This document shows, in pieces, positions 15,685 to 24,605 of a DNA stretch of 26,439 nt (the stretch's first letter is position 1; the number at the start of each line of letters is the position of its first letter). The notes under the pieces were generated by a model. It worked only from the letters and a program-made list of their open reading frames with translations, was not told the DNA's origin and did not search any database. The DNA lies in contig CAUJIL010000149.1 of NCBI GenBank assembly GCA_963204845.1, forward strand, positions 1 to 26,439. The letters run 5' to 3'. The DNA is from Pseudomonadota bacterium (GTDB lineage: Bacteria; Pseudomonadota; Gammaproteobacteria; Pseudomonadales; UBA5518). The position numbers were made by a program, and so were the translations under genes.

Positions 15685-16857
15685 TCACCAGCGGCGGCGC
15701 AGCTGCGCACCGCGGCGGCGCGCGCGCAACTGTTCGGCGCGTTGCGCCGGCGTCACCTCCGGGGTGTCCGCCGGCAGATGGCGGCGCAGTTCGGCCAGGG
15801 GCACGGCCGTCAGCGTGGGCATCGGCAGCGAATCGGCCGCGTACCAGCGCCCGATCAGCATCCCGTAGGTGGTGCCCACCGGATCCAGCCAGTTCGGCAC
15901 GCCCGGGTCCTCGAGCGAGATCACGGCGCGGAAGCGACCGTCGGCGTCGAGGCGCGCCTGGTGGCCGTTCAGACTGCTCTGGCGGTAGACGAACTCGATC
16001 GCGTTCCACAGCTCGTCGTTGAGCTGCACGTTCCAGTAGCGCTGGCGCTCGGGCAGCGTGGTCTCGAGGATCAGCGCCTGCCCCGGCTCGAGGCGGAACA
16101 TGCCCTGCCAGTAGACCTGCACCGGCAGGTTGCCGCCGAAGTCGGCCATCTCGAGGCGGTTGATCAGGCCGCGGCGGATCACGTCGTTCTGGTAGTTCAG
16201 CCACATGCGCGACAAGCGCTCGGTGAACCCGCCGAGCAGCGCGCGCAGCTGGCGGTCGATCGTCGCGACGCTGAGTCGCGGCTTCAGCGGATCGCCACCG
16301 ATGCGTTCGATCGCGAGCCGCGCGGCGTGTTCGCCGGCCCAGTCGTAGGAGCGCTGGCGCACCATGATGAACTCGGCTTCCGGATGCAGCGCCAACCAGT
16401 CACCGGTGTGGCCGGCGGGACGTTCGGCGCTGAAGATGACGTCGATCGAGCCGTCGGGCCCGAGCGTCAGGTCGTCGGCGTCGTGGTAGCTGAAGTTCTT
16501 CCCCGGACCCTCGCCCATGCCCATCATGTTGGCGCCGACCGAGAAGGTCAGCAGCTTCACGGTGCCGCGCTGGCCGCTCACGCGGTACGCGGCGTCGCCG
16601 CGCACCGGCGCCAGCAGGTAGGTGTCGTCGGGGTTGGGCTGCAGCAGGTAGACCGAGTTCAGGAACGGCGCCCAGTCCGGATGATCGGCATCGGACTGGA
16701 AATACAGGAAGTAGCCGAGCGAGAGGTTCATCAGGAACTGGCGGTACTGCTCGGCGCGCAACTGCTCGCTGTGCGGGTCGACCGTCAGTTCCAGCAGGCG
16801 CTCCGCGGGTTTGAGCAGATCGACGTAGTCGGCCCAAGGCAGCAGGTGTGTGCTCAT
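15685..16857 (-). CDS. DUF1214 domain protein
   Basis: A 390-residue protein. The C-terminal half contains the DUF1214 signature: ALILETTLPERQRYWNVQLN, then DELWNAIEFVYRQSSLNGHQ, ISLEDPGVPNWLDPVG and the GMLIGRWYA segment. The N-terminal part (residues 1-150) includes NLSLGYFLYFQSDADHPDW and PNPDDTYLLAPV, as in longer proteins of this group. No signal peptide or membrane segment is seen, so it is probably cytoplasmic. The function of DUF1214 is not established. It is first in the operon with a sulfotransferase and an alcohol dehydrogenase, which suggests handling of a shared small molecule. The Arg-rich tail (RARRRGAQLRRRW) is unusual. Confidence 0.82.
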   Translation of the reverse strand: MSTHLLPWADYVDLLKPAERLLELTVDPHSEQLRAEQYRQFLMNLSLGYFLYFQSDADHPDWAPFLNSVYLLQPNPDDTYLLAPVRGDAAYRVSGQRGTVKLLTFSVGANMMGMGEGPGKNFSYHDADDLTLGPDGSIDVIFSAERPAGHTGDWLALHPEAEFIMVRQRSYDWAGEHAARLAIERIGGDPLKPRLSVATIDRQLRALLGGFTERLSRMWLNYQNDVIRRGLINRLEMADFGGNLPVQVYWQGMFRLEPGQALILETTLPERQRYWNVQLNDELWNAIEFVYRQSSLNGHQARLDADGRFRAVISLEDPGVPNWLDPVGTTYGMLIGRWYAADSLPMPTLTAVPLAELRRHLPADTPEVTPAQRAEQLRARRRGAQLRRRW

Positions 16858-16957
16858 CGCTCAGGTCCCCTCGACCGGTTTGTTATCGTGTCCCGGCGTA
16901 GTGTATGCGAAAGCCGCGCCGCACCACACGACGCGCGAGGATCAGGACATTCGTTCA

Positions 16958-17102
16958 CTCCGGGCTGTGCCCGGACATTCGTTCGCGTAGGTCCGGGCTG
17001 TGCCCGGACATTCGTTTGTTCGGCCACAGGCCGAACCTACGGACATTTGTTCGGCCACAGGCCGAACCTACGGACATTCGTTCGGCCACAGGCCGAACCC
17101 AC
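16958..17102. repeat. REP cluster 4: A'(+), A(+), then three B(-) in a 31-base tandem array
   Basis: An A stem without GTAG lies at 16958-16977. A full A unit lies at 16987-17010. Three inverted B units start at 17018, 17049 and 17080, an exact 31-base period. The last B ends in CCCAC instead of CCTAC, so its GTAG has mutated to GTGG. The array fills most of the gap between the DUF1214 start and the rhodanese end; 16858-16957 holds the DUF1214 upstream region with only weak promoter-like boxes. Confidence 0.9.
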
Positions 17103-17108
17103 GGGACA

Positions 17109-17543
17109 TCAGCAGGTCGGGCAGGGTTCGGTCGGCAGTCCGCGCGCCAGCCAGCCGGGTCCGGCCGAGCTGCCGGCCATGCCCTCGCCGACGTTGTATA
17201 CCTGCGTGAAGCCGTTGCGCTCGAGCAGCCGCTCGGCCATCGCCGAGCGCCTCCCGGTGCGGCAGATCAGCGCCACCGGGCGGCTGCGGTCGCCACCGAG
17301 CAGCGCCGTCACGTCGGCAACGAAGCCGCTGTCACCGTCCGGATGCTCGGTCACGCTGATGCGCGCCGCGCCGGACGCCACCCCGGTCTGCTTCCATTCG
17401 GCCGGCGTGCGCACATCGACCAGCGCCACCCGCTGTTCGCGCGCGGCCTGCAGCGCCTCCTCGGCGTTCATGTCGGCGGCCTGCGCCGCCCCACCCAGTG
17501 CCAGCACCAGCACCGGTGCCAACAGGAACGATCGTGTGTTCAT
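17109..17543 (-). CDS. Secreted rhodanese-domain protein
   Basis: A 144-residue protein starting at the ATG complementary to 17541-17543, with GGGAGG about nine bases upstream. A signal peptide covers residues 1-23 (FLLAPVLVLALGGAAQAA). One rhodanese domain follows: VALVDVRTPAEWKQTGV, then ALICRTGRRSAMAERLL with the active-site Cys94 and its six-residue loop, then GFTQVYNVGEGMAG. A single-domain periplasmic rhodanese probably moves sulfur or acts as a thiol relay; the substrate is unknown. The protein ends in EPCPTC, placing a CxxC pair (C141, C144) at the very C-terminus, outside the rhodanese core. It is divergent from the TrpB2 gene; the REP array follows directly downstream. Confidence 0.92.
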   Translation of the reverse strand: MNTRSFLLAPVLVLALGGAAQAADMNAEEALQAAREQRVALVDVRTPAEWKQTGVASGAARISVTEHPDGDSGFVADVTALLGGDRSRPVALICRTGRRSAMAERLLERNGFTQVYNVGEGMAGSSAGPGWLARGLPTEPCPTC

Positions 17544-17597
17544 CGGAATTCCTCCCGTACTGCCGCGCGCGTGCTTTTCCCCGGCGACGCGCGGACC

Positions 17598-17603
17598 TAT
17601 GAT
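17598..17603 (+). promoter_or_regulatory. Candidate -10 box of the TrpB2 gene
   Basis: TATGAT lies 53 bases before the ATG at 17657. The best -35 at 17-bp spacing is the weak TTTTCC (17575-17580). A leader of about 47 bases would follow. The box is good but the promoter is not proven. Confidence 0.4.
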
Positions 17604-17656
17604 GCGCCGGTTTGCATAACCGTTTCAAACCCGGACAGCGGAGACATCCACGCCCC

Positions 17657-19018
17657 ATGACCGACTACACGAAGATCCTGCTCGACGAATCCGAGATGCC
17701 GACGCGCTGGTACAACATCGTCGCCGACCTGCCCGTGCCGCCCCCGCCACCGCTGCACCCGGGAACGCTGCAGCCCGCGACCGCAGACGACTTCGCAGCG
17801 CTGTTCCCGCGCGCGCTGATCGAGCAGGAAATGAGCACCGAGCGTTACATCGACATCCCGGGCGAGGTGCTCGACGTCTACCGCCTGTGGCGCCCCAGCC
17901 CGCTGTTCCGCGCCCATCGTCTCGAGAAGCTGCTCGATACGCCCGCGAAGATCTACTACAAGTACGAAGGCGTGAGCCCGGCCGGATCGCACAAGCCCAA
18001 CACTGCGGTGCCGCAGGTCTGGTACAACGCGCAGGAAGGCATCCGCAAGCTCACGACCGAGACCGGCGCCGGCCAGTGGGGCAGTTCGCTCGCATTCGCG
18101 TGCGCGCAGTTCGGCCTGGAATGCGAGATCTGGCAGGTTGCCGCGTCGTACCGCAGCAAGCCGCACCGGCGAACCATGATGGAGATCTGGGGCGGCAAGG
18201 TGCACCCGAGTCCGTCGAACCTGACCGAGTTCGGTCGCTCGCTGCTGGCGCAGGACCCGGACCATCCGGGATCGCTGGGGATCGCGATCTCCGAGGCGGT
18301 CAGCGAGGCGATCCAGGACCCGCACACGCGTTACGCGCTCGGCAGCGTGCTGAACCACGTGCTGCTGCACCAGACCATCATCGGCGAGGAAGCGCTGCTG
18401 CAACTCGCGAAGGTCGGCGAAACCCCCGACGTGCTGGTCGGCTGCACCGGCGGCGGTTCGAACTTCGGCGGGCTGGCGTTCCCGTTCCTGCGCGAGAAGC
18501 TCGCCGGACGCATGAACCCGGTGATCCGCTGCGTCGAACCCACCGCGTGCCCGACGCTGACACGCGGTCAGTACCGTTACGATTTCGGCGACACGGCGGG
18601 TCTCACGCCGCTGATGAAGATGCACACCCTGGGGCACGCGTTCATCCCCGAACCGATCCATGCCGGCGGGCTGCGCTACCACGGCATGGCGCCGCTGGTG
18701 TCGCATGTGCTCGATCTGGGACTCGTCGAGGCGATCGCGATCCCGCAGGTCGAATGCTTCGAAGGCGCGATCCGCTTCGCGCGCAGCGAGGGAATCGTGC
18801 CGGCACCGGAACCCACGCACGCGATCGCCGCAACGATCCGCGAGGCAATCGCCTGTCGTGAACGTGGCGAGCAGAAAGTGATCCTGACCGCGCTGTGCGG
18901 GCACGGACACCTGGATCTGGCGTCGTACGACAAGTTCCTGAGCGGCGGGATGCGGGATCTCGAGCTCACGGACGCGATGCTCGCCGAGGGAATGCGCGGG
19001 GTGCCGGAGATCGGTTGA
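17657..19018 (+). CDS. trpB: TrpB2-type tryptophan synthase beta chain
   Basis: A 453-residue protein, longer than ordinary TrpB (about 400). The PLP lysine lies in SPAGSHKPNTAVPQ. The GAGQWGSSLAFACAQFGL segment and the phosphate-binding GCTGGGSNFGGLAFPF are clear. The N-terminal extension (LPVPPPPPLHPGT) and IYYKYEGVSPAGSHK mark the TrpB2 subfamily (TIGR01415), common in archaea and scattered in bacteria. TrpB2 makes tryptophan from indole and serine, and some members prefer O-phosphoserine. No trpA is adjacent, so it may act alone, perhaps salvaging indole beside a standard trpBA elsewhere. The ATG at 17657 is chosen because MTDYTKILLDESEMPTRWYN is the usual N-terminus; a longer in-frame reading from 17612 has no support. 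Confidence 0.92.
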   Translation: MTDYTKILLDESEMPTRWYNIVADLPVPPPPPLHPGTLQPATADDFAALFPRALIEQEMSTERYIDIPGEVLDVYRLWRPSPLFRAHRLEKLLDTPAKIYYKYEGVSPAGSHKPNTAVPQVWYNAQEGIRKLTTETGAGQWGSSLAFACAQFGLECEIWQVAASYRSKPHRRTMMEIWGGKVHPSPSNLTEFGRSLLAQDPDHPGSLGIAISEAVSEAIQDPHTRYALGSVLNHVLLHQTIIGEEALLQLAKVGETPDVLVGCTGGGSNFGGLAFPFLREKLAGRMNPVIRCVEPTACPTLTRGQYRYDFGDTAGLTPLMKMHTLGHAFIPEPIHAGGLRYHGMAPLVSHVLDLGLVEAIAIPQVECFEGAIRFARSEGIVPAPEPTHAIAATIREAIACRERGEQKVILTALCGHGHLDLASYDKFLSGGMRDLELTDAMLAEGMRGVPEIG

Positions 19019-19020
19019 GG

Positions 19021-19055
19021 ACCGGGGTGGCGCTGGCTAGCGGAACGCCACCGGT
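19021..19055. other. Inverted repeat between convergent TrpB2 and the secreted propeller gene
   Basis: ACCGG-GG-TGGCG (19021-19032) pairs with CGCCACCGGT (19046-19055): ten base pairs with a two-base bulge. The minus-strand gene's stop lies in the loop. It begins two bases after the TrpB2 stop. With no T-run on either side, it is at most a weak bidirectional terminator. Confidence 0.3.
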
Positions 19056-20230
19056 ACCCGCACCAGTTCGCGCACGCCGTTGTCGATGCGCCCGTCACGC
19101 ACCGGCCAGCGCACGAAGTAGAGCCAGGTGCGCGCGTCGACGGTGTCGAAGTTGCGCGCGGGGCTGTCGGTATCGAGGAAGGCATAGTACGAGGTGGGCG
19201 CCGGGTCGCCGGGGCGCCATTGCGCATGGCGCACGAACGGCGCGACGCGCTCCGGCCGCGACCAGTGCAGCAGGTCCGGGGAGCGCAGCAGCACCACGTC
19301 CTCGCGCTGCTGCCCCAGCGCCACGAACTCGCCGTGGTGCGTGCTGTAGACCACGCTCCAGAGATCCAGCGGCGTCACCGTCGCGCAGACCCGCGTGCCG
19401 GGGCGTTCCGGCTGGGTGTACGGGTCGGTAAAGCGCGCGTCGAAGCCCTTGCCGTCCCAGGCCCGCCACGTCGAAGGATCCAGGTTCTTCCCGCGCAGCA
19501 CGCACATGCCCTTGGCCTGGCTGCCGACGGCGGCCTTCACCCCGACCAGCGTGTAATAGCGGCCGTCGCGCGGGTTGCGCACGATCTGCGTCGGCGAGGC
19601 GATCCCGATCCGCCCGTTCAGCGGCCGGTAGCGTTGCGGCAGCGCGGCGAACAGGTTGCGTGGCGCCGGGTGCTGGCGGAACGTCAGGCCGCCGTCGTCG
19701 GACCAGGCCCACGTTGCCGATGCCCACCAGCACTGCAGGTGCGCACGCCCCCCGCGACCCGGCGCCGGGCAGACGCCGCCCTGCTCCCAGCCGTGGTATT
19801 CGTTGTGGATCAGTGCCAGCACGTGGCGGCCATCCTCGCTGTACAGCGCGCGGATCCACTGCCAGTTGTCGTAACTCGCCGGGTCGGGGTCGCGCGCCAC
19901 CGGCAGCAACGGCCGGCAGACCCGCTCCACCGCATCGGGTGAATCGCCCTCGAACGCGAGATTGGTCGAGTTGCCGGCCATCAGCACCACGCGGCCGTCG
20001 GCACGGCGGAACGCGATCGCCGCACCGTCGGGGACGTCGCGCAGGCCGCGCGCGCGGCAGCTGTCGTGACGGGAATCGAACACCGTCTGCACCGGCCCGC
20101 CGAGGCGCAGCGGCGCGTCGGGATACAGCGTGATGGTTTCGGGCGCGGCTGGACGCAGGGACTGCGCCCGCGCGCCGGCGGCGACCAGGACGGCCGCGAG
20201 CAGGACCGGTGCCGCTCGCCGCCAGTCCAT
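19037..20230 (-). CDS. Secreted protein with Asp-box repeats, probable beta-propeller
   Basis: A 397-residue protein starting at the ATG complementary to 20228-20230. The signal peptide is residues 1-27 (APVLLAAVLVAAGARAQ). The body shows propeller-like repeats: an Asp-box-type WSDDGGLTFRQ, plus YSEDGRHVLALIHNEYHG, IVRNPRDGRYYTLVGVK and LLRSPDLLHWSRPERV, the last two resembling sialidase or GH43/GH32-type blades. About seven cysteines in the mature part suggest disulfides. I do not recognise the exact family and cannot name a catalytic residue set, so enzyme activity is uncertain. It starts only eight bases after glyA and is surely co-transcribed with it, although no functional link is obvious. 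A longer reading frame through glyA is just the out-of-frame shadow of that gene. Confidence 0.8.
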   Translation of the reverse strand: MDWRRAAPVLLAAVLVAAGARAQSLRPAAPETITLYPDAPLRLGGPVQTVFDSRHDSCRARGLRDVPDGAAIAFRRADGRVVLMAGNSTNLAFEGDSPDAVERVCRPLLPVARDPDPASYDNWQWIRALYSEDGRHVLALIHNEYHGWEQGGVCPAPGRGGRAHLQCWWASATWAWSDDGGLTFRQHPAPRNLFAALPQRYRPLNGRIGIASPTQIVRNPRDGRYYTLVGVKAAVGSQAKGMCVLRGKNLDPSTWRAWDGKGFDARFTDPYTQPERPGTRVCATVTPLDLWSVVYSTHHGEFVALGQQREDVVLLRSPDLLHWSRPERVAPFVRHAQWRPGDPAPTSYYAFLDTDSPARNFDTVDARTWLYFVRWPVRDGRIDNGVRELVRVPVAFR

Positions 20231-20238
20231 CGTTCGCT

Positions 20239-21501
20239 TCAGCCGTAGACCGGGAAGCGGCGGCAGATCTCGAGTACCTTCACACGCACCTCGGCGATCA
20301 CGCGCTCGCTGCTGCCGTCTTCCAGCGAGGCCAGCACGTCGCACATCCAGTGCGTGAGTTCGACCGTCTCGGCGATGCCGAAACCGCGGGTCGTGATCGC
20401 CGGCGTGCCCACGCGCAGCCCGCTGGTCACCGCCGGCGGGCGCGGGTCGTTCGGCACCGCGTTCTTGTTGACCGTGATGTTCGCCTCGCCGAGCGCCTCG
20501 TCGGCGTCCTTGCCGGTGTAGGGCTTGCCGATCAGGTTCACCAGCATCAGGTGGTTGTCGGTGCCGCCGGAGACGATATCGATGCCGCGCTCGATGAAGG
20601 TGCCCGCCATCGCGCGCGCGTTGTCCACGACCTGCTGCTGGTAGACGCGGAACCCGGGCTCGAGCGCTTCCTTGAAGCTCACCGCCTTGGCCGCGATCAC
20701 GTGCATCAGCGGGCCGCCCTGGCCGCCGGGGAACACCGCGGAGTTGATCTTCTTCGCGATCTCGTCGTTGCCGCGCGCGAGGATCATGCCGCCGCGCGGT
20801 CCGCGCAGCGTCTTGTGCGTGGTGGTGGTCACGACGTCGGCGTGCGGCACCGGGTTCGGATACAGTCCGGCGGCGACCAGGCCCGCGACGTGCGCCATGT
20901 CGACCAGCAGGTAGGCGCCGACCTGGTCGGCGATGGCGCGGAAGCGCGCCCAGTCCATCACCCGCGAGTAGGCGGAGAAGCCGGCCACGATCAGGCGCGG
21001 GCGGTGCTCGAGCGCGAGCCGCTCGACCTCGGCGAAGTCCACCTCGCCGGTGGCCGGATCCAGTCCGTACTGCACCGCGTGGTAGAGCTTGCCGGAGAAG
21101 TTCGGCTTGGCGCCGTGCGTCAGGTGCCCGCCGTGCGCCAGGCTCATGCCGAGCACGGTGTCGCCCGGCTGGCACAGTGCGAGATACACCGCATTGTTGG
21201 CCTGCGAGCCCGAATGCGGCTGCACGTTCGCGAAGTCGGCGCCGAACAGCTGCTTCGCCCGCTCGATCGCCAGTTCCTCGGCGCGGTCGACGAACTCGCA
21301 GCCGCCGTAGTAGCGCTTGTGCGGATAGCCCTCGGCGTACTTGTTGGTGAGCACGCTGCCCTGCAGCTGCATCACGCGCGGGCTGCAGTAGTTCTCCGAG
21401 GCGATCAGCTCGAGGTGCTCCTCCTGCCGCCGCTCCTCGTGGCGGATCGCCTCCCAGAGCTCGGGATCGTAGTCGGCGACGCTGAGATTGCGGTCGAACA
21501 T
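20239..21501 (-). CDS. glyA: Serine hydroxymethyltransferase
   Basis: A 420-residue protein, close to the usual length. HLELIASENYCSPRVMQLQG, then TNKYAEGYPHKRYYGGCEFVD, and the PLP site VVTTTTHKTLRGPRGG with Lys230 are all intact. The C-terminal SGLRVGTPAITTRGFG is typical. It interconverts serine and glycine with transfer of a one-carbon unit to tetrahydrofolate in the cytosol. The start at 21501 follows GGAGGG, and a TAGAAT box lies 50 bases upstream. Downstream, unusually, is a secreted propeller-type protein rather than nrdR. Glyoxylate made by glcDEF could feed glycine, but the genes are far apart in the window and no direct link is shown. Confidence 0.98.
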   Translation of the reverse strand: MFDRNLSVADYDPELWEAIRHEERRQEEHLELIASENYCSPRVMQLQGSVLTNKYAEGYPHKRYYGGCEFVDRAEELAIERAKQLFGADFANVQPHSGSQANNAVYLALCQPGDTVLGMSLAHGGHLTHGAKPNFSGKLYHAVQYGLDPATGEVDFAEVERLALEHRPRLIVAGFSAYSRVMDWARFRAIADQVGAYLLVDMAHVAGLVAAGLYPNPVPHADVVTTTTHKTLRGPRGGMILARGNDEIAKKINSAVFPGGQGGPLMHVIAAKAVSFKEALEPGFRVYQQQVVDNARAMAGTFIERGIDIVSGGTDNHLMLVNLIGKPYTGKDADEALGEANITVNKNAVPNDPRPPAVTSGLRVGTPAITTRGFGIAETVELTHWMCDVLASLEDGSSERVIAEVRVKVLEICRRFPVYG

Positions 21502-21550
21502 GGCGCTTCCCTCCGGGGCAAAGTGGCTGCGATGGCCGGAAAAGCCGCGC

Positions 21551-21556
21551 ATTCTA
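21551..21556 (-). promoter_or_regulatory. Candidate -10 box of glyA
   Basis: The minus strand reads GGGTAGAATGCG, placing a near-consensus TAGAAT box 50 bases before the glyA ATG. The -35 region is GC-rich and unconvincing. Confidence 0.5.
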
Positions 21557-21584
21557 CCCGATCGGGCCGGCCCCGCGGCAGGGC

Positions 21585-22193
21585 TCAGAAGCCGAACAAT
21601 TCCCCCAGCACCGAGCCGATGTCGACGTCGATCAGCCGGTAGCCCGCGGGCACCTCGAACAGCGCGGCCTGCTGGGGTCCCACCCGCAGCTCGCGCAGCT
21701 CGAGCTCGATCAGGCGCGTGCGCCCGGAGCGGTCGGTGACCGGAAAGCGGCTCTTCACGTGCACGCCGGCCGCGTTCTGCCAGAAATGACCCTCGTGGCG
21801 TGCGCCGCCGCGGGTCTGGAACACGGCACGGTACTTCATCGCACTCCGGCCGCCGACGAGTTCCTCGCCGAGCGGCTCGCTGGCGACGATGCGCACGTTC
21901 GCCGGCGTGTCCATGCGCGAGACGTCGGCCTCGGCGTAGACCATCATCAGCGGCATCAGCTGCCAGGCGACGTTGCGGTCGTTGCGCACGATCAGCGTGA
22001 GCTCCACGCCGCCGACCTCGGCCACGATGCGCTCGCCGAAGCGGGTGTGGTTCACGCGGGTCGGGAATTCGCGCCCGTCGATGCGCACGATGCGCGCGGC
22101 CGACCACGCGACCTCGTCGAGCAGCGCGTGCGCCGGGGCGGTCAGCAGGGCGCACAGCAGCCACAGGAGCATCGGCAGGCGGAACGCAGGCAT
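21585..22193 (-). CDS. Secreted DUF4412-like protein
   Basis: A 202-residue protein starting at the ATG complementary to 22191-22193, behind GGAGGTG. The signal peptide covers residues 1-24 (FRLPMLLWLLCALLTAPAHA). The mature part is rich in beta-strand pattern: ARIVRIDGREFPTRVNHTRFGERI, VELTLIVRNDRNVAWQLMP, MKYRAVFQTRGGARHEGHFW and finally ALFEVPAGYRLID. The last motif, with an earlier W and K-rich strand, resembles the DUF4412 / LolA-like lipid-carrier folds, but I am not certain of the family. It is probably a periplasmic protein. It is divergent from ettA and 83 bases upstream of glyA on the same strand. A TATACT box lies about 35 bases upstream of the start. Confidence 0.65.
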   Translation of the reverse strand: MPAFRLPMLLWLLCALLTAPAHALLDEVAWSAARIVRIDGREFPTRVNHTRFGERIVAEVGGVELTLIVRNDRNVAWQLMPLMMVYAEADVSRMDTPANVRIVASEPLGEELVGGRSAMKYRAVFQTRGGARHEGHFWQNAAGVHVKSRFPVTDRSGRTRLIELELRELRVGPQQAALFEVPAGYRLIDVDIGSVLGELFGF

Positions 22194-22242
22194 CGGCACC
22201 TCCGGTGCGGCGGGATCGACGGCGACGAGTATACGGGCGCGT

Positions 22243-22271
22243 TTGCCAAGCGCACGCGGCTGGGGTAATTT
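22243..22271 (+). promoter_or_regulatory. Sigma70-type promoter of ettA
   Basis: TTGCCA (22243-22248) and TAATTT (22266-22271) are separated by 17 bp, placing the start near 22278 and a leader of about 36 bases before the ATG at 22314. The leader contains a pyrimidine-rich stretch (CCCTCCTTACCTCT) and no strong Shine-Dalgarno. Confidence 0.55.
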
Positions 22272-22313
22272 CGCCGCCCTCCTTACCTCTATCCCCAGCG
22301 GACGGACGCGACG

Positions 22314-23978
<1,665 letters not shown>

Positions 23979-23989
23979 AAGCACGCTGC

Positions 23990-24148
23990 GTAGGTTCGGC
24001 CTGTGGCCGAACGATTCATGTCCGGGCACAGCCCGGACCTACGAGAGCCTGTCCGCGTAGGTTCGGCCTGTGGCCGAACATTGCATTCAAAATGTCCGGG
24101 CGCAGCCCGGACCTACACGAACAATGTCCGGGCGCAGCCCGGACCTAC
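23990..24148. repeat. REP cluster 5: B(+), A(-), B(+), A(-), A(-)
   Basis: Two successive B(+)/A(-) inverted pairs (23990-24013 with 24019-24042; 24057-24080 with 24093-24116) are followed by a further A(-) at 24125-24148. It lies between the convergent ettA and creA genes. CTAC of the last unit contains the complement of the ancestral creA stop (24145-24147), so it directly abuts that gene's coding end. Confidence 0.9.
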
Positions 24149-24603
24149 GGGCGCCACGGCATGATCGGGACCGTCGAGATCGAATTCTTCGGCGATCCCT
24201 CGATCAGGCGGTCCGAGTAGCTCAGGTAGACCAGCGTGTTGTTCGGGCGGTCGAAGAAGCGCACGACCTGCAGGCTCTAGAACACCAGCGAGCGACTCTC
24301 CCGGAACACGTCCTCACCGTCGTCGAATTCGCCGCGGATCGAGATCGGGCCTACCTGGCGGCACGCGATCGCGGCATCCGAGGTGTCCTCGGCGAGCCCC
24401 ACCGCGCCCTTGACCCCGCCGGTCACGGCGCGGCTGACGTGGCACACCACCCCGTCGACCTTCGGGTCGCGGAACGATTCGATGCAGATCCTGTCGTTCG
24501 GTCCCACCCATTTGAACACCGTGGATACGCAGCCGACCTCCTCGGCGTGCGCGGCGCCACAGCCGGTGGCCGCGAGCAGGATCACTGCGAGCGTGCGTTG
24601 CAT
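24145..24603 (-). pseudogene. creA: creA, interrupted by an in-frame amber codon
   Basis: A 152-codon CreA-family gene starting at the ATG complementary to 24601-24603, two bases after the pyk stop. A signal peptide covers residues 1-22. HVSRAVTGGVKGAVGLAEDT and SDAAIACRQVGPI are classic CreA. After residue 108 (SLVF) a TAG (24277-24279) stands where the family has Lys (SLVFK-SLQVVRF). Translation of the next codons gives SLQVVRFFDRPNNTLVYLSY and SPKNSISTVPIMPWRP, the normal CreA ending. The ancestral stop is TAG at 24145-24147, in a REP unit. One change (AAG to TAG) explains it. The intact downstream frame suggests a recent mutation, or a sequencing error. CreA is a periplasmic protein of unknown function. 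Confidence 0.88.
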
Positions 24604-24605
24604 CG

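Noticed and set aside
17018..17102. Regular 31-base repeats resembling a CRISPR array
   Set aside because: The units include the spacer itself, are palindromic REP hairpins, recur in both orientations at four other sites, and have no unique spacers or cas genes nearby.
19037..21175. One long minus-strand frame running through glyA into the propeller gene
   Set aside because: The part opposite glyA is out of frame with the obvious SHMT and has shadow composition; the real gene begins with a signal peptide at 20230.
24277..24279. Programmed amber recoding (pyrrolysine-like) in creA
   Set aside because: No recoding structure was recognised, TAG is an ordinary stop for several genes in the window, and the site is Lys in the family rather than an active-site residue. 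A mutation or error is simpler.
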